A stretch of DNA of 47,499 bases from Catenulispora pinistramenti. Lineage in GTDB: Bacteria; Actinomycetota; Actinomycetes; Streptomycetales; Catenulisporaceae. Shown in pieces: positions 32,788 through 43,698 of the stretch. The stretch is from positions 1 through 47,499 of the forward strand of contig NZ_JAAFYZ010000062.1 in assembly GCF_018274385.1 (NCBI RefSeq). Direction: 5' to 3'. The notes below the pieces were generated by a model. It saw only the letters and a list, made by a program, of their open reading frames with translations. It ran no database searches and was not told the origin of the DNA. A program made the position numbers and the translations under genes. The stretch's first letter is position 1, and every line of letters starts with the position of its first letter.

Positions 32788-35129
32788 CTAGGCCGTCACC
32801 TCGGTCAGGTCCCGGAGCAGTTCGGATGCCGTGACCGCGTCGAGCCCGGCGAACGTCGGGGACTCTGGCCGGGGCCGGTAGACCCCGCCCTCGTCGTGCG
32901 TGCTCAGGAACACGCCGCTGAAGCGCTGGTTCTCGCCGAGTGCGCCGACGAAGCCGACGGCGATCCCGGGGTCGAGGGCCACCGTCACGGATCCGCCGCC
33001 GGGCAGCGTCCGGTAGACCCAGTGCTGGACCCCGGCGTCCTGCGGAGCGCCGCGCCGCCAGCCGCGCCGTTCCAGGCCCAGGACCTTGCCGGTCGGGACG
33101 TCGATGCCGGCGAAGCGGGTCAGCGTGCCGGAGGCCTTCTCCTCGTCGGTGAGGGCGTGGACGGCGCGCCCGAGCTGGTCGAACGGCTGGAGGATCTCGT
33201 AGTCGGCGAACACCTCGGACCACCCGGCCAGCCCGGCGCCGAGGTGCAGGGGATGCGCGATGCCGACCACCGCGTCGTCCGCGAGGGTGTATTCGCCGTC
33301 TGAGACGTCGGCGAGGCTGAGGTCCTCCGCGACGCGGAAGGAGCTGTCGATCCCATCGTCGGTGCCGGTGGCCCAGACCAGGCGGCGGACGACATGGCGC
33401 AGCAGCGGATGCCCGATGAAGTAGTCGCCGAACTCCTGGACCGTCCAGCGGCGCTGCGTGACCATGGCGAGCTCGAAGCGGGCGATCTGGCTCGCGGCGA
33501 GCGTCCGCACATCCTTGCTTCGGCCCCGAAACGGGCGACCAGCCCCTTCGCCCACAGCTCGGCCTCAAAAGGTTCCGGCTTCCATCCCGGCAGGAGGGGC
33601 CGAACCAGCTCCTCCGGCGCGTATATCGCGAAGGGACCGTTCTGGTACCAGCTCGCGGTGCCGTGGCGGGCGATGCTCCGCGCGATGTCGTCCCAGCCAT
33701 CGACGGTCCAGCGCGGGTCTTTCTCGACCCGCGCGGAAGCCCCGGAAGCCCACTGTTCTCGCTCACCGTCGCGCCAGACCAGGCCCGACCCGGTCGGCGC
33801 GACCAGACCGGTGATGACGACCGGCTTGGCCGGCTTGACGGCGGTCAGCCAGGGCGGGCTGACGAACAGCGGAGGCAGCGCGTCCGCGTCCGCCTCCGGG
33901 ACGGGCACGTCGGCCGGGCGGATCTTCTCGACGAGTTCGCGTGCGACCGGATCCAGGTTCGCCAGTTCGGCTTGCACCGCCTCGTCGTTGGCGAGGATGT
34001 ACCGACGCAGCACGGTTGCGGCGACCCGGCCGCGCGCCGTATCGCGGAGCGCGCCGGAATGCGCCGTTTCGGCGAGCATGCGCAGAGCGCGCCGGGGAAA
34101 ACGCTTGGCGGCCTTCTGGATCGCGGCGACGTAGTACTTCTTGTCGATGTTGTCGAGGAGGAACTGGAACGCGTCGTCCGTCGGGGTGGAGGCGATGATG
34201 GCGAGCAGAGTGTCAGCGTCCGTCAGGTCATCGGGCCAGAGGGTCAGGAGCGGAAGGAGACCGCTGCCGACGCTGTCGAAGGCGGTCCACAGCGTTGCGG
34301 GTTCTTGAAGGACTTGGCCTACGTTCACCGCGCGCCCCGGGACGGCGGGGAAGGCGGCTACCTGCTGCGCCGTCGTGATCGAGCTGAGCGCCAGCCACGG
34401 GGACACGTGATCCATCCCCGGCCGCCAGCTGCTGTGGGCGAAGTCGGCCTCGACCCAGTCGGCGTGCTCCGGCATCAGGAAGGAGGTGAGCGCACGCGAA
34501 AACGAGTCGGACAGCGTCGAGGCGGCCCGGGCCGCCCGATCGCCTGCCAGGATCTCGCGGACCTGCGCGTAGTCCTCCTCGCTCGCCGACACCAGATGCC
34601 GCCGCAGACGGACCGCGAGGTCGAAACGCCGCCGCGATTCGGGAACCTCCTCATAACCGGCACCCTTGCGCACGAGGCGCCCCGGGTCCCTTGAGTAGTA
34701 GTCCCGCTCGACGCCGACGCCGAACAACTCCACGGCGGCCCGCACGGCGAAGGGCAGGCCGCGCGTGGCGATCCAGGCGTCGATGATGCCGGCGGGGTTC
34801 TTGTAGCCGGGCATGCCTTGCGAGGTCACGATGGCCGCCGTGAGTGCCGCCGCGAGCGGGGTCGCGGCGGCGAGGCCGCCGTCGGCCGCGCGGAACTCCT
34901 GGACGAGATCGGGTTCGCTCCGGCTGTCGGCGAGGATCTTGTCGATCCAGGCGCTCTTCTCCCGCAGCCGGGCGGCGAGGTATTCGGCGGCGTGCGGGTC
35001 GATCGGCGGAGCGTCGATCGGCGGCGGTTCGGTACCGGCGCCGCGCCGGGGGATCACGAGGCTCCGCATCGCTTCGGGCAGCTCGCAGACGTCTTCCGAC
35101 GGCTGGGCGGTGGTGGTGGCGGCGCTCAT
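32788..35129 (-). pseudogene. DUF4132 (MolR-like) protein gene, frameshifted
   Basis: The first ~538 residues run from MSAATTTAQPSEDVCELPEA to LVARFGAEA. The frame then continues one base off with KDVRTLAASQIARFELAMVTQ and the rest of the DUF4132 C-terminal domain (FADYEILQPFDQLGR, GWRRGAPQDAGVQHWVYR), ending at 32788. One base is missing around 33513-33516 (cctt on the plus strand): an extra base there would restore a ~779-residue protein. No slippery heptamer is visible, so a mutation or sequence error is more likely than programmed frameshifting. DUF4132 proteins have no settled function and often sit near ATPase or WGR-domain genes; none is here. Confidence 0.82.
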
Positions 35130-35229
35130 CGATCACTCCCCGGCGTGCTGGCTCGGTGTGCCGGACTGTAGCGAACGGTCCTGACACGGGGCCGCCCGAT
35201 CGACGTCGGCCGCCAGAGCACCGGACCGG

Positions 35230-35910
35230 TCAGGCCCCACGCCCGCCGGGCACCACCAGCCCCGCTTCGTAAGCCACCACGACCGCCTGAGCGCGCGTGG
35301 ACAACCCCAGCTTCGTCATCGTCCGATTCAGGTGCGTCTTCACCGTGGTCTCGCCGACCACCAGGTGCTCGGCGATCTCGGGGTTGGTCATCCCCTTGCC
35401 CACCAGCCGCAGCACCTCGATCTCGCGGGCCGTGAGCGCCGCGAGGTCCTTCGGCGGGCCGCCCGGCGCCTCGCCGCGCAGCGTGTAGGCCTCGATCAGG
35501 CGCAGCGAGATCTGCGGCGAGAACAGCATGTCGCCGTTGGCCACCACGGTGATCGCCGCCAGCAGCCGCTCCGGCGAGGTGTCCTTGAGCACGAAGCCGC
35601 TGGCGCCGGCCTTGAGCGCGGCGTAGACGTAGTCGTCGAGGTCGAACGTGGTCAGGATCAGGACCCGCGGGGTCTGCCGGCCGGCCGCTTCGCGCGCCGC
35701 CACCAGCTGTTCGGTGGCCGCGATGCCGCCGATGCCGGGCATGCGGATGTCCATCAGGATCACGTCGGGGTCCTGTTCGGCGGCGATGGCCAGCACCTGT
35801 TCGCCGTCCTCGGCCTCGCCGACCACCTCCAGGCCGGGGGCCGCGCGCAGCAGCGCTGCCAGACCCGCTCGCACGAGGATCTGGTCGTCCGCCACTAGTA
35901 CCTTGATCAC
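35230..35910 (-). CDS. NarL/LuxR-type response regulator
   Basis: The 226-residue regulator has a receiver domain with acidic pair DD near residue 8, phosphoacceptor Asp in DVILMDIRMPG (~54), Thr in ILTTFDLDDY and Lys in FVLKDTS. The C-terminal LuxR helix-turn-helix reads LTAREIEVLRLVGKGMTNPEIAEHLVVGETTVKTHL. The histidine kinase is encoded 60 bp upstream on the same strand, so the two form a pair. Such systems often answer cell-envelope or antibiotic stress in actinomycetes; the signal here is unknown. Confidence 0.95.
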   Translation of the reverse strand: MIKVLVADDQILVRAGLAALLRAAPGLEVVGEAEDGEQVLAIAAEQDPDVILMDIRMPGIGGIAATEQLVAAREAAGRQTPRVLILTTFDLDDYVYAALKAGASGFVLKDTSPERLLAAITVVANGDMLFSPQISLRLIEAYTLRGEAPGGPPKDLAALTAREIEVLRLVGKGMTNPEIAEHLVVGETTVKTHLNRTMTKLGLSTRAQAVVVAYEAGLVVPGGRGA

Positions 35911-35970
35911 GCCAACCCCCCGGGTACGAATCCGCCGGCCGTGATCTTAGGGGGGAGCGCGGGGCCCGGA

Positions 35971-37287
35971 CTAGGGTTCCGGGTCGGGCTCCTGCTCCCT
36001 CGGGAGGGTCAGGACCACTTCGAAACCGCCGGCCGCGCGGGGTCCCGCCTGGAGCGTCCCGCCGTAGATCCGCGCTCGTTCCCGCATACCGACCAGACCG
36101 TTCCCGGAGCCCGCTACCGCGGGTCCCAGGGCGGTCGGTACGGCGACAGCGCCTTCCGTGAGGGAGCGTACACGGCCGCCGTCATCGCGAATGCAGACGG
36201 TCAGGTCATGGTTCTGATAAACGAGTTCGATCCGCGCGTGCGCGCCGGGCGAGTGCTTCATCACGTTGGTCAGCGATTCCTGGGCGACCCGGTAGCAGCA
36301 CAGGTCCGGGCCGGGCGCCAGCGTGAAGGCCGTCCCGGTCACCGTCATCGAGACCTCCACACCGGCCGCGCGCACCCGCTCCAGCAGCTTCGGCAGCTGC
36401 GCGAGCCCCGGCGCCGGCTCGACCGACGGCCGGTACGCCGCCTCGGGGACGCCGTCCTCCGGGACCGGCCGCAGCACCGCCAGCATGCGCCGCAGTTCTC
36501 GCATCGCCTCGTGGGTGGCGTCGGCGATGGTGCCCAGCGACCGGCCGGCGGTGGCCGAATCGCTGAGCAGCACATAGCGGGCCAGGCCGGTCTGCACCGA
36601 GATCACGGACATGTGGTGCGCGACCACGTCGTGCAGTTCGCGGGCGATCCGGACCCGCTCGCCGGCCACGGCCTCCCGGGCCCGCGCGGCCTGTTCCCGG
36701 CGCAGCTGCTCGGTGAGCTGGCCCAGCCGGTCGTTGCGCTCGGCCAGCCGCCGGGTCTGGTTCCCGAAGACCCAGGCGACGCCGACGACGAGCACGCTTT
36801 GCAGCACCGCGAGCAGGACCGCGAGCACCACCAGCGTCAGGCTGTACTGAATCCATACGCCGAGCACGGCCGACCCGTAGGGGACGACGCGCAGCGGTGG
36901 CAGCCGGGTCGCGACGGTGTAGAAGACGAGCAGCGGGCTCCACACGAGGGTGGTCGGGGGATAGTCGAGCCCGGCGTACAGGACGACCATCGCGCAGGTC
37001 GCCCACAGCATCGGCACCGGACACCGGCGGCGCAGCGCGAGCCCGGCACAGACCCCGACGGTCAGCGCGTAGCCCAGGACGCCGACGGGATGGTACGTGG
37101 TGTGCTGGGTGTCCTGCGTGGTGTAGACGAGATGGCGGCCCGCCATATAAGGATACTGTTTCAACCAGATCAGGCTGACGGCCAGCATCGCCGCCGCGAC
37201 GATCCCGTCCACCGCCTGTGGATGGGCGCGCAGCAGCCGGACGCCGGTCCCCACGGCGCCCATGAGCCTGATCGCGACTGTCTGCAT
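35971..37287 (-). CDS. Sensor histidine kinase (NarL-type partner)
   Basis: The 438-residue protein starts at ATG 37287. Four to six membrane segments (residues ~25-180) make a compact sensor with little outside the membrane. A coiled stretch (TRRLAERNDRLGQLTEQLRREQ) leads to the HisKA_3 box VRIARELHDVVAHHMSV, where the first His is phosphorylated. An HATPase domain follows, with NVMKHSPGAH (N-box), CIRDDGGRV and GNGLVGMRERARIYGG (G2-box). It should phosphorylate the response regulator encoded next. The minimal external part suggests it reads a membrane signal. Confidence 0.93.
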   Translation of the reverse strand: MQTVAIRLMGAVGTGVRLLRAHPQAVDGIVAAAMLAVSLIWLKQYPYMAGRHLVYTTQDTQHTTYHPVGVLGYALTVGVCAGLALRRRCPVPMLWATCAMVVLYAGLDYPPTTLVWSPLLVFYTVATRLPPLRVVPYGSAVLGVWIQYSLTLVVLAVLLAVLQSVLVVGVAWVFGNQTRRLAERNDRLGQLTEQLRREQAARAREAVAGERVRIARELHDVVAHHMSVISVQTGLARYVLLSDSATAGRSLGTIADATHEAMRELRRMLAVLRPVPEDGVPEAAYRPSVEPAPGLAQLPKLLERVRAAGVEVSMTVTGTAFTLAPGPDLCCYRVAQESLTNVMKHSPGAHARIELVYQNHDLTVCIRDDGGRVRSLTEGAVAVPTALGPAVAGSGNGLVGMRERARIYGGTLQAGPRAAGGFEVVLTLPREQEPDPEP

Positions 37288-37510
37288 CCGCCGCAGCGTA
37301 ACGTTGGAAGGGCGCCAGGTCACCGTGCTGCGGTCCACTGCTCGTGTACGCCGTGGGGTGGAGCGCGAGCGGTTCGTCGGTCTGTGGTTGACGGCGGGCG
37401 CCGGTGGAGGTCTCACAGCTGGGATCAGGTGATCGCCGCTCGCCTGGCCGACGCGCTGTCGAGCCGGCCGGGCGAGGGCGGGGAAGGTGGGGAAGGCGGG
37501 GCGAGCCGGT

Positions 37511-38467
37511 CTAGCCCGTGATCTTGTTGAAGATCTTCGAGTAGGCGTAGCCGGTGCCCTTGTCGTAGCCGTCGACCTCCCAGAACGCCAGCTCCTGCAC
37601 CCCGTGCGAGGCGGCGAAGCTCTCCAGCGTGGAGGCGTTGGACTGGGTGAAGTTCTCGTTGTCGTCGTTGTGCCCGGCGATCGGGGTCAGCCCGAGCATG
37701 CCCCAGGCCTTGCTGCTGGAGACGCCGAAGACCGACTCCAGCTGCGGCACGGTGGCCTTCGCGGCGGACTCCGCGTCGTTCAGCGCGTTCTCGCCGTCAC
37801 CGAAGTCCATCGTCATGATGTTGACGACCTGGACCGCGACGCCCTTGCTGTGGGCGTCCTTCAGCAGCGTGGTGGCGTTGGACTCCAGCCCGGTGGGGTC
37901 CACGGGCAGGGTGTAGTCGACCTGCACGCTCGGGTTCGCCTTCTGCAACGCGGCCAGCGCCTGGTCCCGCCGGGAGTTCGCGGTCTTGTTGTTCAGGTCG
38001 TCGCCCTCGATGTCGAAGTCCAGGCGCGTGACGTGGTAGGTGCTCACGACCTTGGCGTAGGCCGCTTCCAGGCTGGACACCGAGGTGCACTTCTCCGCCA
38101 GCTCACCGCCGGAGGCGCCGCCGAAGGAGATGATGACGTTCCCGCCGGCGTTCTGCAGCGCGGTGATCTGGGAGCTGAACGCGCCCACCGAGTCGCCGCC
38201 GTCCTCCCACTCGGGGGTACAGCCCGACTTCGGTGTGAGGAACGCCAGCGTGTAGAACTTGTCGCCGCTGGCGGACATGTCCTTGGCCATGTCGCCGGCG
38301 TCCGACGAGCCGATCTGCAAGTAGGGCGCGGAGTAGTGCGCGGGGAAGCTCGCCCCGGCGGCGCGGGCGACGGGCGCGGCGTTGGCGGTCGCGGCGACTC
38401 CGAACACGGCGACGGGCAGAAACGCTGTCGCCCCGCATATCAGGGCCTTACGAATGTTTTCGGGCAT
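37511..38467 (-). CDS. Secreted GH18 family glycoside hydrolase (chitinase-like)
   Basis: The 318-residue protein has a signal peptide (RKALICGATAFLPVAVFGVAATANA) and a single GH18 barrel. Key places are VIISFGGASGGEL, the catalytic stretch LDFDIEGDD with Asp150, Asp152 and Glu154 (Glu as acid), the MTMDFGDGENA strand and the final AFWEVDGYD strand. GH18 members cut chitin or N-linked glycans; no separate chitin-binding module is present. ATG 38467 follows GGAGG by 7 nt. A perfect 27-bp palindrome 48 bp upstream implies tight control, perhaps by substrate. Confidence 0.9.
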   Translation of the reverse strand: MPENIRKALICGATAFLPVAVFGVAATANAAPVARAAGASFPAHYSAPYLQIGSSDAGDMAKDMSASGDKFYTLAFLTPKSGCTPEWEDGGDSVGAFSSQITALQNAGGNVIISFGGASGGELAEKCTSVSSLEAAYAKVVSTYHVTRLDFDIEGDDLNNKTANSRRDQALAALQKANPSVQVDYTLPVDPTGLESNATTLLKDAHSKGVAVQVVNIMTMDFGDGENALNDAESAAKATVPQLESVFGVSSSKAWGMLGLTPIAGHNDDNENFTQSNASTLESFAASHGVQELAFWEVDGYDKGTGYAYSKIFNKITG

Positions 38468-38514
38468 GCGGATCCTCCAGGTGCGTGGGGTGATACCTGT
38501 GTTCCGGCAGTACA

Positions 38515-38541
38515 TTGGGTTAGTAAACTTTACTAACCCAA
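38515..38541. promoter_or_regulatory. Perfect 27-bp palindromic operator before the GH18 gene
   Basis: Arms ttgggttagtaaa (38515-38527) and tttactaacccaa (38529-38541) match base for base around a single C. AT-rich in a GC-rich genome and 48 bp from the start codon, it should bind a dimeric regulator of the chitinase-like gene. No regulator gene is adjacent, so the factor probably acts at other loci too. Confidence 0.75.
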
Positions 38542-38614
38542 TCCGGGAGAGTAGGCAGCCCGCGGCGGGGCGTCAAGAGGCAAACCACCGCGGCGAGCGC
38601 CGGCACCGAACGCC

Positions 38615-38645
38615 GAAGCCCGTCGGCACGCGGCCGACGGGCTTC
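38615..38645. terminator. Hairpin terminator of sdhCAB
   Basis: Perfect 13-bp arms gaagcccgtcggc (38615-38627) and gccgacgggcttc (38633-38645) with loop acgcg, 24 bp beyond the sdhB stop. Confidence 0.85.
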
Positions 38646-38668
38646 CCTGCGTCACAGGATCCTGATGC

Positions 38669-39414
38669 TCAGCGGGTGGCCTTGCGCTGCGCCCGCAGCC
38701 ACTCCTTGTTCATCGTGGCGATCGACGCCAGCGGGATCCCCTTCGGGCACGCCGTGGCGCACTCCCCGGTCAGCGTGCAGCCGCCGAAGCCCTCGGCGTC
38801 CATCTGCGCCAGCATGCCGATGACCCGGGTCTCGCGCTCGGGGGCACCTTGCGGCAGGGTATTGAGATGGTTGACCTTCGCCGCGGTGAACAGGCTGGCC
38901 GAGCCGTTGGGGCAGGCCGCGACGCAGGCGCCGCAGCCGATGCACTCGGCGTTCTCGAAGGCCAGGTCGGCGGCGGGCTTCGGGATCGGGGCGGCGTGGG
39001 CTTCGGGGGCCGCGCCGGTCGGGGCGGTGATGTAGCCGCCGGCCTGGATCACCCGGTCCATCGCCGAGCGGTCCACCACCAGGTCCTTGACCACCGGGAA
39101 GGCAGCCGCGCGCCAGGGCTCGACGTCGATGGTGGCGCCGTCCCTGAAGCTGCGCATGTGCAGCTGGCAGGTGGTGGTCTTCTTCTGCGGGCCGTGCGCC
39201 TGGCCGTCGATCATCAGCGAGCAGGCGCCGCAGATGCCCTCGCGGCAGTCGTGGTCGAAGGCGACGGGGTCCTGCCCGGCCAGGATCAGCTGCTCGTTGA
39301 GGACGTCCAGCATCTCCAGGAACGACATGTCGCGGCTGATGCCGTCGACCTCGTAGGGCTGCATCCGGCCCGGCTGGGACGCGTTCTCCTGCCGCCAGAT
39401 GCGCAGGGTGAGCT

Positions 39415-39418
<4 letters not shown>
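38669..39418 (-). CDS. sdhB: Succinate dehydrogenase/fumarate reductase iron-sulfur subunit
   Basis: The 249-residue protein carries the [2Fe-2S] ligands in CREGICGAC plus a later Cys (TTTCQL). The C-terminal clusters [4Fe-4S] and [3Fe-4S] are held by [14 protein letters not shown] and [15 protein letters not shown]. It passes electrons from the FAD of SdhA to the membrane cytochrome. ATG 39418 overlaps the sdhA stop (ATGA), so synthesis is coupled. The ~250 length is usual for the single-anchor (type B) enzymes. Confidence 0.95.
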
Positions 39419-41369
<1,951 letters not shown>

Positions 41370-41373
<4 letters not shown>

Positions 41374-42080
41374 TTCACGACTCCCGTCATCACGCCCACC
41401 GGCACGGCGATGAAGCCGAGGGTGAGCAGCACGGCGACGATGTTGCCGGCGGTCCGGATCAGGCGGTCGCGCTTCACGCTGCCCACGCCCAGGGTCTGCG
41501 CGGCCGACCAGAAGCCGTGCTGGACGTGCAGGCCGAGGGCGAGCACCGCGACGATGTAGATGACGTCGCCGTACCAGTTCTTGAAGGTGGAGACGACGTT
41601 CGCGTAGGGGTGGCCCGGCTGGAACCCCGAGTGCACGGTGCCGGTGGTCAGGTCGAGGATGTGCCAGATCAGGAAGAGCAGCAGGATGATCCCGCCCCAG
41701 CGCATGGTCCGGGTCGCGTGGCTGCTGCCGCCGCGCTTGTGCTCGTAGCGGACCGGGCGGGCCTTGATGTCGCGCCGGCTGAGCTGGTAGGCGGACACCA
41801 CGTGGGCGACCACGGCCACCACCATCACGACCCGGATGACCCACAGCGTCCAGGTGTAGTGCATGGCGGGCTCGCCCATGGTGCGCAGCCAGTGCGCGTA
41901 GCCGTCGAACTGGCCGGGCCCGAAGAAGACCTTGAGGTTCCCGAACGCGTGGGCCAGCAGGTAGAGCACCATGACCAGGCCGCTGACCGCCATGACGGCT
42001 TTCTTGCCGACGGAGCTGTCCCAAGCCGCGCGCAGGGAAGGCGGACGTCGGTCCGTCCACGTTGCGGTAACCATGGCCAT
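41370..42080 (-). CDS. sdhC: Succinate dehydrogenase cytochrome b subunit (single-anchor type)
   Basis: The product of ~236 residues has five membrane segments ([91 protein letters not shown]). Histidines within or near them suit two b hemes. One large subunit replaces the SdhC/SdhD pair, so no sdhD gene is expected. It takes electrons from SdhB to menaquinone. The start is ATG 42080 or 42074; neither has a good ribosome site. It is divergent from a LysR gene across ~100 bp. Confidence 0.93.
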
Positions 42081-42106
42081 GACGCTAGGAGCCGGTAATC
42101 GATTGG

Positions 42107-42119
42107 TCCAAGACATGGA
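42107..42119. promoter_or_regulatory. LysR-type binding site candidate
   Basis: TCCA-agaca-TGGA (42107-42119) lies in the ~100-bp region between sdhC and the LysR gene, within a longer AT-richer stretch. LysR proteins bind T-N11-A-like partial palindromes between divergent genes; here this is the best candidate, though short. Confidence 0.35.
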
Positions 42120-42182
42120 TCAGCTGGTGACGATAGTCAGAGCCTATGATGGTGGCGCGAGACCAGGAAAGGATCAAGCTCC

Positions 42183-43097
42183 GTGCAGTTCCACCAGCTC
42201 CGATACTTCGTCACGGTCGCCGAGACCCGGCACTTCACCCGGGCCGCCGAGGCCATGCATGTGACGCAACCCTCACTGTCGCAACAGATCAGGGCGCTGG
42301 AGCACGAGCTCGGCGCGGACCTCTTCCTGCGCGCCCGGGGCAACATCACGCTGACCGACGCCGGTGAGGCGCTGCTGCCGATGGCCCGGCGGATCCTGGC
42401 CGACGCCGACGCGGCGCGGCGTGAGGTACAGGAGCTGGCCGAGCTGCGGCGCGGGCACGTGCGCCTCGGGGCGACGCCGTCGCTGTGCACCGGACTGCTT
42501 CCGGACGTCCTGCGCACTTACCACCGGCAGTATCCCGGCATCCAGCTGCTGGTCCAGGAGAGCGGTTCGCACGACCTGGTCCGGGACCTGGCGCGCGGCG
42601 CGCTGGACCTGGCGCTGGTGGTGCTTCCGCTGCCGTCCCCCTCGCCCGCGTTGACCACCGAGGAGCTGCTGCGCGAAGACCTGGTCGTGGTCTCGGCGCC
42701 GAACCTGCCGGCACCGGGGGACGGCCGGCAGGTACGGATCTCAGACCTCGAACACGAGCAGCTGATCATGTTCCGGCACGGCTACGACCTGCGCGATCTG
42801 ACGGTGGCGGCGTGCCGGGCGGCGGGTTTCGAGCCGGTGTTCGCGGTCGAGGGCGGGGAGATGGACGCGGTGCTCGGGTTCGCGCGGGCCGGACTCGGCG
42901 TGGCGATCGTGCCGGGCATGGTGGCGCGGAACGCCGATCCGGGGCTGCGGGTGACGCCGATCGTCTCGCCGTCGCTGCAACGGACCATCGCGCTGGCGCA
43001 CCGTACCGATGTGGCGTTGCCGCGGGCCGCGCAGGAGTTCCGGCGAACGTTGCTGGGGCGGTCGGGGTCCGGCTTGCCGGCCATCGCAGATAGCTGA
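42183..43097 (+). CDS. LysR-family transcriptional regulator divergent from sdhCAB
   Basis: The 304-residue protein has the LysR winged HTH (MQFHQLRYFVTVAETRHFTRAAEAMHVTQPSLSQQIRALEHELGADLFLR), a linker helix and a two-lobe ligand domain from ~90 (VRLGATPSLCTGLLPDVL, RDLARGALDLALVVLPLP). GTG 42183 follows AGGAAAGG. A LysR gene divergent from a single-anchor sdhCAB operon is a frequent actinobacterial layout, suggesting control of succinate dehydrogenase by a metabolite, which is not identified here. Confidence 0.93.
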   Translation: MQFHQLRYFVTVAETRHFTRAAEAMHVTQPSLSQQIRALEHELGADLFLRARGNITLTDAGEALLPMARRILADADAARREVQELAELRRGHVRLGATPSLCTGLLPDVLRTYHRQYPGIQLLVQESGSHDLVRDLARGALDLALVVLPLPSPSPALTTEELLREDLVVVSAPNLPAPGDGRQVRISDLEHEQLIMFRHGYDLRDLTVAACRAAGFEPVFAVEGGEMDAVLGFARAGLGVAIVPGMVARNADPGLRVTPIVSPSLQRTIALAHRTDVALPRAAQEFRRTLLGRSGSGLPAIADS

Positions 43098-43146
43098 GAC
43101 ACGGCACCGGCCGAAGCCGGCTGTGGCTGATGCCGGGCAAGCTGAA

Positions 43147-43194
43147 ACCCGCGGAACGCGCCGGGCCGAAGGGCGGTCGGCATGCTCCGCGGGT
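43147..43194. terminator. Possible terminator hairpin
   Basis: Perfect 9-bp arms acccgcgga (43147-43155) and tccgcgggt (43186-43194) enclose 30 bp that can fold further. It lies between the converging LysR and SnoaL-like genes. Confidence 0.45.
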
Positions 43195-43215
43195 GGGTCG
43201 GGTCGCCTCAGGCGT

Positions 43216-43261
43216 CGGGTCAGGGTTCGGGCCAGGCTTTGGGCCAGGCTTCGGCTCAGGA
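43216..43261. repeat. 12-bp tandem repeat, about 4 copies
   Basis: Units cgggtcagggtt, cgggccaggctt, tgggccaggctt and cggctcagga follow the SnoaL-like gene and include its stop codon (43256-43258). Confidence 0.75.
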
Positions 43262-43669
43262 AGCCGGGGTCCAGTCGGCGGGCAGACCGGACTGGGCCAG
43301 GACGGCGGCCAGGCTGTAGTAGTCCCGGTCGGCGGTGATCAGCAGGTCGTCGCGGGTGTCGAGCAGGGTGGCCATCGGGACGGCGAACGGGGTGGGCGCG
43401 CCCTTGATGTGGCCGGAGTAGACGGCCTCGATCGTGACGCGGTCGCCGGAACGGTAGGCGGTGACCAGCTTGACCGCGGCGTCGTCGATCATCGCGTCGG
43501 TGCGGGCCTTCCAGCCGGAGATCTGCTCCTGGCCGGTCATCGTGGCCCCGATCGCGTGGTCAGTATAGGCGCCGTCGGCGGTGAACAGCGCGCCGAGGGC
43601 ACCGGCGTTGCCGCCGTTCCAAGCGGCGGCCCAGGCGATGGCGATCTCCGGGAGGGTGGTGGCGTTCAT
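43256..43669 (-). CDS. SnoaL/NTF2-like protein
   Basis: The 137-residue protein fits the SnoaL-like cone fold: IAIAWAAAWNGGNAGALGALFTADGAYTDHA, then GWKARTDAMIDD, VTIEAVYSGH and a final DRDYYSLAAVLAQSGL. Members are small enzymes or binding proteins for ring-shaped compounds; the activity is not readable here. GGAGTGCC precedes ATG 43669. It follows the quinone-oxidoreductase-type gene by 29 bp, so both are in one operon under the divergent TetR. Confidence 0.85.
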   Translation of the reverse strand: MNATTLPEIAIAWAAAWNGGNAGALGALFTADGAYTDHAIGATMTGQEQISGWKARTDAMIDDAAVKLVTAYRSGDRVTIEAVYSGHIKGAPTPFAVPMATLLDTRDDLLITADRDYYSLAAVLAQSGLPADWTPAS

Positions 43670-43698
43670 GGTGGCACTCCTTCGGGTTCTGATTCGGT

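Noticed and set aside
33505-33525. Programmed ribosomal frameshift in the DUF4132 gene
   Set aside because: No slippery heptamer or following pseudoknot is visible; a single-base loss explains it better.
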